Program-made: the position numbers and the translations under genes
The notes under the pieces: generated by a model
Databases searched by the model: none
The model's input: the letters and a program-made list of their open reading frames with translations, nothing else
Told to the model about the DNA's origin: nothing
NCBI GenBank assembly: GCA_029857975.1
Contig: JAOUFX010000037.1
Location: 1-11,124 of the forward strand
DNA length: 11,124 bases
Origin: Deltaproteobacteria bacterium
GTDB lineage: Bacteria; Desulfobacterota; SM23-61
Reading direction: 5' to 3'
In this document: piece after piece, positions 1 to 6,497 of the stretch
Layout of the letters: each line of letters starts with the position of its first letter
Numbering within the stretch: position 1 is the stretch's first letter

Positions 1-311
1 GCCAAAATAGCAATGCTGTCTGGACCGTATTGGGTCAGGATTTCCTGCAAACGGGAGACGACATGATCCAATGCGGCCTCCCAGCTTGTCTCGACCAGGC
101 CTTCTTTCCCCCTGAGGAGCGGCTGGGTGAGACGATGGGGACTGGTCACGAATTCATGGGCGCTGTATCCTTTAAGGCAGAGTTTGCCCTCGCTTACGGG
201 AGAGGTTTTTAGGGGGAGAGTTCCGATCAGCCTCCCGTCCAGAACCTGCAGAGCGATTCCGCAGCCGCAGCCGCAGTAGGGGCAGATGGTGGGAATGATC
301 CGATAGTTCAC
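1..311 (-). CDS. fdhA: Formate dehydrogenase alpha subunit, N-terminal part (runs off the window)
   Basis: This is the first 103 codons of a molybdopterin (Mo or W) oxidoreductase that oxidises formate to CO2 or runs in reverse. The start is GTG at 311-309, overlapping the upstream stop as GTGA, which implies translational coupling. The visible part carries the N-terminal [4Fe-4S] signature: Cys10, Cys13 and Cys17 in ICPYCGCGCG, and Cys45 in KLCLKGY, followed by the S/PHRLTQPL segment that leads into the molybdopterin-binding domain. The context (FdhB-like, MvhD and HdrA encoded directly upstream) points to a formate dehydrogenase rather than another molybdopterin enzyme, though a related oxidoreductase cannot be excluded from 103 residues. 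The catalytic Cys/Sec position lies beyond the window edge, so whether this is also a selenoprotein cannot be seen. Confidence 0.88.
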   Translation of the reverse strand, partial: MNYRIIPTICPYCGCGCGIALQVLDGRLIGTLPLKTSPVSEGKLCLKGYSAHEFVTSPHRLTQPLLRGKEGLVETSWEAALDHVVSRLQEILTQYGPDSIAIL

Positions 312-1120
312 GGCAGGCTTCCTTTCTCGGCAAGACCCGTCCGGTGGAAAGGGGATGGTTCGCCTTCCTTTCCCGGTTTAAACCCGAAGAGTTTCTCCAC
401 GATCTGATTTCCCCCGCGGTAGAACAGCCTCAGGGGAATTCCTGCGGGGCAGGCTTCTTCGCAAAGCCCACAGTCGATACAAAAACCGGCCAGGTGAGTC
501 GCCCGGACCAGATGAAAGGATAAATCCGGGGGAATTTGCCCGGCAGGGATCAAATCTTCATCTTCCAGGCTGCACTCCTTGCAAACATAGACCGGGCAGG
601 TATTCCGGCAGCCGTAGCATTTTATGCACTTGGCGAATTCTTCCTTCCAGCGCTGGAACCGATCCTCCAGATTCAGGACATCCGGTTCTACCCCGGCTGG
701 ATCTTGGCCGCTTTCCCTTGGAGAAAAAGAAGGTCTATTCCCATTGCCGGTCGGAGAACAGAGATAAGAACACTGGGTTGGTTCCCCCAGATCGGAACGG
801 CAGCAGGCCAGGGGAAGGATCAGGATTTTCTCCGGGTTGATCTGGTTCCGTTTGATCAATTCCTGTAAGGCTCTCTGATCACATTCTCTGGCCAAAAGGC
901 CGAGGCGAACCCCGGGGTGGGCCCGGGTGATTTCCACGAGAATTTTCGGCAAAGGGTAGCGAGGAATAGGATCATGGCTGATTAAGCTGGCTAATCCGTG
1001 GAGATCCTCCGGTGAGAACAGATAGGGAAGGAGATGACCCCCTATCTCCCTGTAGCCCAAAAATCCGCATATCTTCCCGGTCAGAAACAAAGCGTGGACG
1101 ACTTCCTGGGTACTGTTCAT
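308..1120 (-). CDS. FdhB-like double [4Fe-4S] electron-transfer subunit of the Hdr-linked formate dehydrogenase
   Basis: This 270-residue iron-sulfur protein probably carries electrons between FdhA and MvhD/HdrA. Residues about 70-110 (VRLGLLARECDQRAL and ILPLACC) resemble the N-terminal domain of the FrhB/FdhB-type beta subunits. Two ferredoxin motifs follow: Cys165, 168, 171 and 175 (CIKCYGCRNTCP) and Cys214, 217, 220 and 224 (CIDCGLCEEACP). An extra Cys180/Cys183 pair (CKEC) follows the first motif, and Cys106/107, 117 and 121 could bind another centre. The gene overlaps mvhD by ATGA at its start and fdhA by GTGA at its end, so the three subunits are probably made together. No signal peptide or membrane segment is visible, so it should be cytoplasmic. 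The stretch at residues 117-145 is rich in Gly, Pro and Ser and looks like a variable linker. Annotation pipelines usually call such proteins a 4Fe-4S dicluster protein or formate dehydrogenase beta subunit. Confidence 0.82.
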   Translation of the reverse strand: MNSTQEVVHALFLTGKICGFLGYREIGGHLLPYLFSPEDLHGLASLISHDPIPRYPLPKILVEITRAHPGVRLGLLARECDQRALQELIKRNQINPEKILILPLACCRSDLGEPTQCSYLCSPTGNGNRPSFSPRESGQDPAGVEPDVLNLEDRFQRWKEEFAKCIKCYGCRNTCPVYVCKECSLEDEDLIPAGQIPPDLSFHLVRATHLAGFCIDCGLCEEACPAGIPLRLFYRGGNQIVEKLFGFKPGKEGEPSPFHRTGLAEKGSLP

Positions 1121-1581
1121 TGCCCTTCCTTCGCGAGGAAATAGGCGGGACTGCTGGTCATTCCCCGCTTCAGGGGAGAGGGCCCGAGTTCCCGCATCCT
1201 GTGAACAAAGGCGGTTACCGCTTCGGCAAACTGGGCGGACTCGGAGGAGGAAACCCAGGTCACATTCAGTCTATCGGGATGGATCCCGATGAAGTTTAAA
1301 AGCTCCTTCAAAAAAGCCATCCGTTTTTGGGTCATCGTATTACCCTCCAGGTAATGACAATCCCCGAGGTGTCACCCTCCGACGAAAACCCCGTCCATGC
1401 CTTTTTGAAAGGCTTTAATGACGTGGTGGGGGGAAACAGTGGCGGAACACATGACCCGGATGACCCGAAGATTGGGCGGATACTGGATTCGGCTGACCCC
1501 CGTCAGGTCTGCGGCCGCATAGGCACACCAGTTGCACAGGAATGCCAGAATACGAGGTTCAAAAGGATGGTTTGGCATCAT
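1117..1581 (-). CDS. mvhD: MvhD-type hydrogenase iron-sulfur (delta) subunit, selenocysteine-containing
   Basis: This 154-residue [2Fe-2S] protein passes electrons between HdrA and a hydrogenase or, as here, a formate dehydrogenase. The reading frame contains TGA at 1374-1372 (codon 70). Upstream of it are CNWCAYAAADLTG (Cys16, Cys19) and VRVMCSATV (Cys45); downstream, in the same frame, come HLGDCHYLEGN and TQKRM, both family hallmarks. The family has GCHLGDCH here, so the TGA replaces the first cysteine and is read as selenocysteine. Sec-containing orthologues (VhuD in Methanococcus, MvhD in some deltaproteobacteria) are known. A SECIS-like hairpin follows. Two adjacent ATGs (1581 and 1578) lie behind a good AAGGAGAG site 13 bases after the hdrA stop. 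The end overlaps the next gene by ATGA. Treated as two ORFs, the gene would be wrongly called as a 69-residue and a 72-residue fragment. Confidence 0.9.
1331..1374 (-). promoter_or_regulatory. Putative bacterial SECIS element in mvhD, with its UGA codon
   Basis: On the minus strand the TGA (1374-1372) is followed after 22 bases by a five-base loop TGGAG (1349-1345). The loop is closed by a perfect six-pair stem, ATTACC (1355-1350) with GGTAAT (1344-1339). An outer GTCAT/ATGAC match (1358-1354 with 1335-1331) allows an alternative, longer stem with a bulge. Bacterial SECIS hairpins sit just downstream of the UGA, with a G near the 5' side of the apical loop, and are bound by SelB; this hairpin fits in distance and in having GG in the loop. 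The pairing is read directly from the sequence, while the function is inferred. Confidence 0.65.
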
Positions 1582-1594
1582 CTTCTCTCCTTGC

Positions 1595-4500
1595 CTAAAA
1601 CCCTATTGCCTGATCGATCATCGAATAGAGTTGCCGGCTCCCAAAGCCCATGAGTTGGGCGCTCCCGGAGGGGCAGGTGGCGGCGCAGGCACCGCACCCC
1701 TTGCAAAGAGCCGAATTGACCAAGCAGATATGGGCCGGGGGATCATAAGTTATGGCTTCATAGGAACAGACCTTCAGGCAACTCTGGCAGCCGATGCAGG
1801 TTTCAGGGTTGATCAACGCGACAACGCCGCCGGCCCGGATCGATTTCTGGGATAATACGGTAGCCGCTTTGGAAGCAGCGGCCAGAGCCTGGGTGATGGC
1901 CTCATCGATCGGTTTGGGGTAATGGGCCATGCCGCAGAGGAAAATGCCGTCTGTAGCAAAATCGACAGGCCTCAACTTCGCATGGGCTTCGACGAAGAAC
2001 CCTTCACTGTTCCTGGGAACTTTGAACGCCCGGGCCAACTTTTCATTGTTTTGGGGAATGACAGCCGTGGCCAGGTTGACGATATCCGGCTCCATCACCA
2101 AGGGAAGCCCTACGATGGGGTCGGTAACGGTTACCTGAAGCCTTCCGTTTACGGCCTCCACCTTGGGTTTGTTCTCCAAATCATAGCGGATGAACAGAAT
2201 TCCTTTCTCCCGAGCTTTGCGGAAGAGGTCTTCTCTCTGTCCATAGGTTCGAATGTCCCGGAAGAGAATGAAAATTTCCATTACCGGGTTGCTTTCTTTG
2301 AGTCGCAAGGCCCGGTGGAGCGTCGAGGTACAGCAGATTCTGCTGCAATAAGGGCGCTCTGGCGTGCGGGACGCCGTACAGAGGATAAAGACCGCACTTC
2401 TCCAGCTTTTTGCTGAATCGGGATTTTCGGCCAGGAGGTCGTCCAGCTCGTGCCAGACGGTAACTTTGGGATTGTGGCCGTAAAGATATTGGGTGGTGGA
2501 GCTGGGCTCGGCTCCCGTTGCCAGGATGGCAACGCCGTGCTCGATCACTTCCTCGGTGGAAAGGAGAGATTTAAAATTTCCCACAAACCCTTCCACCCCC
2601 ACGACCTCACTTTTCAGGTGGACCTGAATTCTTTTATCCTCTTTCACTTTTTGCCCAAGCCGGCGCAGCCAAGCCTGAACATCTTCTCCTTTCCAGGTTT
2701 CCCGGATCTGCCGGGCCTGGCCCCCAAGCTGGTCTTCTTTTTCCACGACATGGGAAGAAAATCCCTGTCTGGCTAGGCTCAAGGCAGCGGTCATCCCGGC
2801 CAGACCCCCGCCGATGATCAGTGCCTTTGGCGTGACTGGGAATGAGTTTTCGGCCAGAGGAATGATCCGGTTGGCTTTGGCCACGGCCATGCGGACCAGG
2901 TCCTTGGCCTTCTCCGTGGCCGCCAGGGGAAGGTCCTGATGGACCCAGGAGCACTGGTCCCTGATGTTGGCCATCTCCAGGAGGTATTTATTTAGGCCGC
3001 TGCGCCGGAGGGTTTCCTGGAAAAGAGGTTCGTGGGTTCTGGGCGAACAGGCCGCCACGACGACGCGGTTGAGATTCTGTTTTTGGATAACCTCCTTCAA
3101 TTGGTCCTGGGCGTCCTGGGAGCAGGAAAAGAGGTTTTCCTGGACGTAGGCTACATTCGGCAGGGACCGGGCACACTCCACCACCTCTGGAACTTTGACT
3201 ACTGCCCCTATATTGGTCCCGCAATTGCAGACAAAAATCCCTATCCTGGGTTTCTCCTGGGCAACCTCTTTCTCCTCGGGGAATACTTCCAGGCGGGACA
3301 AAGCCCCCCGGCTTTCAGCCAGGCCGGCCGCCGCGGCAGCAGCAGCCGCACTGGCCTCCATCACGGCGAAGGGAATATCCTTGGGACCCGGGAAACAGCC
3401 TACCGAGTAGACTCCCGGGAGGTTGGTATCAACAGGAGCAAAACTGCTCGTCCGGGCGAAGCCGTGCCGGTCCAGCTCGACTCCCAGCCTTCCGGCCATC
3501 TTCCGCGCATCTTCGGGAACCTTCAACCCCACGGAAAGGACCACAAGGTCAAAATCCTCTTCCCGAACCCGGCCCTCCTCATCCACGTAGCGGATGGAAA
3601 GGTCCTGGGCTCCCGGCCTGGCGTACACGCTGTGAACGCGGCACCGTATGAAACGAACTCCCTTTCTTTCGGCCTGGTGAAAGTACTTCTCAAAATCTTT
3701 CCCATACGTCCGGATGTCCATATGAAAGATGGCAGTCTCCAAGGGAGCGCGAGAGTGCTCTTGGGCGATAAGCGCCTCCTTGATGGCGGCCATGCAGCAA
3801 ACTGCCGAGCAATATCCGTGGTCAATGCGGTGAATATCCCGGGATCCCACGCATTGGAGGAAAGCCATCTTTTTTGGGGGGGTGTGATCAGAAGGTCTGA
3901 CCAGGCGGCCCATAAAGGGGCCGGAGGCGGAGAGGATTCGTTCCAGTTCCAGGCTGGTGATGATATTGGGATACTTTCCGTAGCCGAAAATATCCAGGCC
4001 CGAGGGGTTGAAAGCCTCAAAGCCCGGAGCCAAAATGAGGGAGCCCACTTGAAGAATTCGTTCCTGAGCCTTTTCTTCAAAATCGATCGCCCCGGTGGGG
4101 CATAGTTTTTCGCAGATCCGACATTTCCCTTTTTGAAAGTACAGGCAATGGACGGCATCGATGGCATATTTCAGGGGAATGGTCTGGGGATATTTCAGGT
4201 AGACGGCCTTGCGATCGCCCAGAGCGGCGTCAAAGTCATTCCTCACCTTGCGGGGGCATTTCTGCGCACAAAGACCGCAGGCGATGCACCGGTTCATATC
4301 CACATACCGGGGCCATTGCCGGGTCTGAACTTCAAATTTCCCGGGCTGCCCGGCGATCCCCTCCACTTCGGTTAAAGTCAAGACCTCGATGTTTTTATTC
4401 CGGCCGACCTCGACCAGTTTGGGCGAGAGGATTCACATGGAACATTCATTGGTGGGAAAGGTCTTGTCCAGTTGGGGCATGACCCCGCCGATCCCGGGGG

Positions 4501-4621
4501 ACCGTTCGACGAGGTAGACGAAAAAACCGGAACAAGCCAAGTCAAGGGCCGATTGCATTCCGGCAATCCCTCCGCCCACAACCATCACCGCTCCGATGGG
4601 AGAAAGACTTTTAGGATCCAT
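1595..4621 (-). CDS. hdrA: Tandem (fused) HdrA, FAD/iron-sulfur electron-bifurcating subunit, selenocysteine-containing
   Basis: This 1008-residue protein holds two HdrA-type halves. Half one has FAD motif GGGIAG (16-21), the segment ECSM[U]ILSPKL with TGA as codon 63 (4435-4433), an inserted ferredoxin region (Cys112, 115, 118, 122; Cys159, 167, 170, 174) and the HdrA-specific cluster motif Cys257, 271, 275, 276 (CVGSRD...YCSAVCC). Half two begins near 458 with FVCNCGTN, has a second FAD motif GGGLAG (604-609), a second Cys748, 759, 763, 764 motif, and a C-terminal double ferredoxin (Cys942, 945, 948, 952 and 973, 976, 979, 983). HdrA is the flavin bifurcation site in Hdr complexes; a cytoplasmic role is expected. 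The ATG at 4621-4619 follows AGGAAA and is 14 bases from the upstream stop. Without Sec readthrough the ORF would appear to begin at a TTG at 4381 and lose most of the first FAD-binding fold. The second half lacks the CSM-Cys/Sec segment and the ferredoxin insertion, so the halves are not equivalent. No hdrB or hdrC is present. Confidence 0.92.
4400..4435 (-). promoter_or_regulatory. Putative bacterial SECIS element in hdrA, with its UGA codon
   Basis: On the minus strand the TGA (4435-4433) is followed after 21 bases by a six-base loop GAGGTC (4411-4406). The loop is closed by CTGGTC (4417-4412) pairing with GGCCGG (4405-4400), six pairs including two G-U. The GGUC in the loop is the same as in the well-known E. 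coli fdhF SECIS loop. The distance from UGA to loop nearly equals that in mvhD. The fold is read by eye; SelB binding is inferred. Confidence 0.7.
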
Positions 4622-4635
4622 CAAATTTCCTTTCT

Positions 4636-4947
4636 TCAGGGACGGGAAGGAATTTCTTTTACAAATCTCTCCAGAGCCTGTTTTGCATCTCCTGAAACCC
4701 AAGGGATGACCTGGATCCCCCATCCGTTCAAAAGGCGCATGGAAAAATCATCAATCCCTCCACATATGACCTTGCTGACCTTTCGATCGGAGAGGCTTCT
4801 GGCCCGCTGGATGGAGTTGCTTTCTTCCATCCCGATAGGGATCATTTCGACAATTCTTCCTTCTTCTATTTTGGCCAGCAGAAATTTGCCGGCACAATCA
4901 AAGCGCGGAGAGATTTCTGAGCCGAATAGAGGCAAGGCTACGATCAT
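4636..4947 (-). CDS. NifX/NifB-type (dinitrogenase iron-molybdenum cofactor family) small protein
   Basis: This 103-residue protein has the fold signature of the dinitrogenase Fe-Mo cofactor biosynthesis family (PF02579). The evidence is the N-terminal strand MIVALPLFGSEISPRFDCAGKF, the IEEGRIVEMIPI strand and the central VICGGIDDF turn; the single-domain length is normal for the family. Members bind or carry Fe-S or Mo-Fe-S precursors, or are stand-alone proteins of unknown function; no nif genes are present here. It is the first gene of the operon, 14 bases ahead of hdrA, so a role in cofactor or cluster supply for the Hdr-Fdh complex is a reasonable guess but unproven. The ATG at 4947-4945 follows a G-rich ribosome binding site (AGGGGGG). 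Cysteines at residues 18 and about 61 are visible and could bind metal. It is about 25 bases from the proposed sigma-54 promoter. Confidence 0.82.
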   Translation of the reverse strand: MIVALPLFGSEISPRFDCAGKFLLAKIEEGRIVEMIPIGMEESNSIQRARSLSDRKVSKVICGGIDDFSMRLLNGWGIQVIPWVSGDAKQALERFVKEIPSRP

Positions 4948-4971
4948 CGAGAACCCCCCTGCTGGTGACAG

Positions 4972-4988
4972 AGCAATATTCAGACCAG
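4972..4988 (-). promoter_or_regulatory. Candidate sigma-54 (-24/-12) promoter of the nifX-like/hdrA/mvhD/fdh operon
   Basis: The minus strand reads CTGGTCTGAATATTGCT. GG and GC are separated by exactly ten bases, as sigma-54 promoters require, and the match to TGGYAYR-N4-TTGCW is good apart from one position. Transcription would begin near 4961, leaving a leader of about 14 bases with the ribosome binding site. A sigma-54 activator gene lies directly upstream, which supports the call. Confidence 0.6.
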
Positions 4989-5052
4989 TCCCGTTAGATA
5001 GAAAATCAGGTAGTATTTTGCGGCCTTAAGAATTATGGGCGGGGAAAGAAAG

Positions 5053-5118
5053 GTTGCAAAAAGAAATTATAGTGGGGCAGAATGCAATGGCATTGCAAGG
5101 AATGGTTGTAATTTGCAA
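5053..5118. promoter_or_regulatory. Putative enhancer (upstream activator) sites: inverted TTGCAA-type repeats
   Basis: This stretch holds a perfect 15-base palindrome, TGCAATGGCATTGCA (5083-5097, centre 5090). It also holds a near-palindrome TTGTAATTTGCAA (5106-5118, centre 5112; 10 of 12 positions symmetric) and a half-site GGTTGCAA (5053-5059). The palindrome centres are 22 bases apart, two helical turns, and the half-site is about 33 bases from the first. They lie roughly 95-150 bases upstream of the proposed transcription start, the normal place for sigma-54 activator binding. The repeats are seen; the binding is inferred. Confidence 0.5.
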
Positions 5119-5120
5119 TC

Positions 5121-6497
5121 TCAGGCTTTAATCCCGAAACGCCTGATCTTCCGCCAGAGGGTGCTCTTGTCGATTCCCAGTTCCTGGGCCGTCTTCTTTC
5201 TGTGACCCCTGTGTTTGTGGAGGGTCTCCATAATCATTTGGGCCTCGGTCCGTTGGAGAAGAGGAACGGAAGGAAGGGGCACGGGTTGGGGGGGTTGTTT
5301 CCAGCTTGACTGTAAGAACTCCTGGGGCAGGTGAGAAAGCTGAATCTCCGGCCCGCGGCAGAGAATAAAGGCATACTCCAGGATGTTTTCCAGTTCCCGG
5401 ATGTTTCCCGGGAACCCGTGAGTCATAAAAAGATCCATGACCTCCGGCCGAACTCCCAGGACATTTTTCCCCCGTTTCAGGTTAAGGCGATGGATGAAAT
5501 GGTCCACCAGCAAAGGGATATCCTCCCGCCGCTGGCAGAGGGGAGGGAGGTGGATCCTGATTACATTTAACCGGTAATAGAGATCCTCGCGGAAAGTTCC
5601 CTGTTTCACCATTTCGCTTAGGCTCCGGTGGGTGGCGGCTATGATGCGGACATTGGCCTTTTTCGGCGCTGTCCCCCCCAGGGGCTCGTAGACTCTTTCC
5701 TGCAAGACCCGCAGGATCTTTACCTGCATGATCGTGGAGAGATCACCCACTTCGTCCAGGAAGATCGTTCCTCCTTCGGCCAGGGCAAACCTCCCCGGTT
5801 TATCCTTTTTGGCGTCGGTGAAAGCTCCTTTGACATAACCGAAGAGCTCCGATTCCAGCAGAGTTTCCGGAAGGGCGCCACAGTTTACCACGATTAAAGG
5901 ATTGTCCTTCCGGGGACTCAAGGCATGGATGGCCTGGGCAAAGAGCTCTTTTCCCGAGCCGCTCGGACCCTCGATCAATACGGTGCCCTCGCTCTCGGCG
6001 ATGTCGGGAAGGATGGAGAAAATTTTCAAAATCGCTTCATTCTTGCTGATGATATCCTGGAAGGTATATCGATTGAGAACCTCTTTGCGTAATTCTTCGA
6101 CAGTTGAAAGATCCCGGAAGGTAACCACCCCGCCGATGGGTTGCCCTTCTTCATCTTTGAGGACCGACGATCGAATGCTGAGGGGTATCTTTTTCCCCGC
6201 GCGATTAATGATGTTTACGATTTGGTCGAATTGGGCCTTCCCCGTCTCTAAGGTTTCCCGTACCAAACACCCGGATTCGCACCGGTTGGCGTGCATCACC
6301 TCATAGCACCTGTGGCCGATGGCTTCCCCCCAGCGGAATCCGGTGATCTTCTCTGCCGCCTTATTGAAACAAGTAATCCGCCACTCGCTGTCAACGGTGA
6401 AAACTCCTTCGCTGATGCTCTCCAGAATGGTTCGCAGGCAGCCGTCTCTCCCAATTAGATTGGCGCGATTCTTTGGCTGGATTCTTTCACTACTCAT
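5121..6497 (-). CDS. Sigma-54-dependent transcriptional activator (PAS, AAA+, Fis-type HTH)
   Basis: This 458-residue protein is an enhancer-binding activator that would open sigma-54 promoters by ATP hydrolysis. An N-terminal PAS domain spans about 20-135 and contains Cys64, Cys73 and Cys77 (CYEVMHANRCESGC), which could respond to redox or metals. The AAA+ domain follows from about 145: Walker A GPSGSGKE (177-184), sigma-54 contact loop GAFTDA (224-229, usually GAFTGA), Walker B GGTIFLDEVGD (242-252), and the FREDLYYRLNV and GFPGNIRELEN segments. A Fis-type helix-turn-helix ends the protein (about 420-456, KKTAQELGIDKSTLWRKIRRF). There is no receiver domain, so sensing is probably direct through PAS. 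I chose the ATG at 6497-6495; a TTG at 6554 would add 19 residues without family support. Neither start has a strong ribosome binding site. The gene lies immediately upstream of the candidate sigma-54 operon, its likely target. Confidence 0.93.
   Translation of the reverse strand: MSSERIQPKNRANLIGRDGCLRTILESISEGVFTVDSEWRITCFNKAAEKITGFRWGEAIGHRCYEVMHANRCESGCLVRETLETGKAQFDQIVNIINRAGKKIPLSIRSSVLKDEEGQPIGGVVTFRDLSTVEELRKEVLNRYTFQDIISKNEAILKIFSILPDIAESEGTVLIEGPSGSGKELFAQAIHALSPRKDNPLIVVNCGALPETLLESELFGYVKGAFTDAKKDKPGRFALAEGGTIFLDEVGDLSTIMQVKILRVLQERVYEPLGGTAPKKANVRIIAATHRSLSEMVKQGTFREDLYYRLNVIRIHLPPLCQRREDIPLLVDHFIHRLNLKRGKNVLGVRPEVMDLFMTHGFPGNIRELENILEYAFILCRGPEIQLSHLPQEFLQSSWKQPPQPVPLPSVPLLQRTEAQMIMETLHKHRGHRKKTAQELGIDKSTLWRKIRRFGIKA

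Noticed and set aside
1117..1335. Separate small gene downstream of a 69-codon gene
   Set aside because: Both pieces are the same frame of one mvhD gene split by a selenocysteine TGA.
3032..4105. 357-codon open frame on the plus strand
   Set aside because: It lies fully antisense to hdrA, has no recognisable family, and is a product of the GC-rich codon pattern of the real gene.
3523..4167. 214-codon minus-strand frame
   Set aside because: It overlaps hdrA in another frame; its sequence is rich in Ser, Pro, Arg and Trp and has no family signal.
4433..4723. Separate 96-codon gene for a short FAD-binding protein
   Set aside because: It is the N-terminal part of hdrA, ending at the Sec codon; the extra upstream codons overlap the nifX-like gene, and the true ATG is at 4621.
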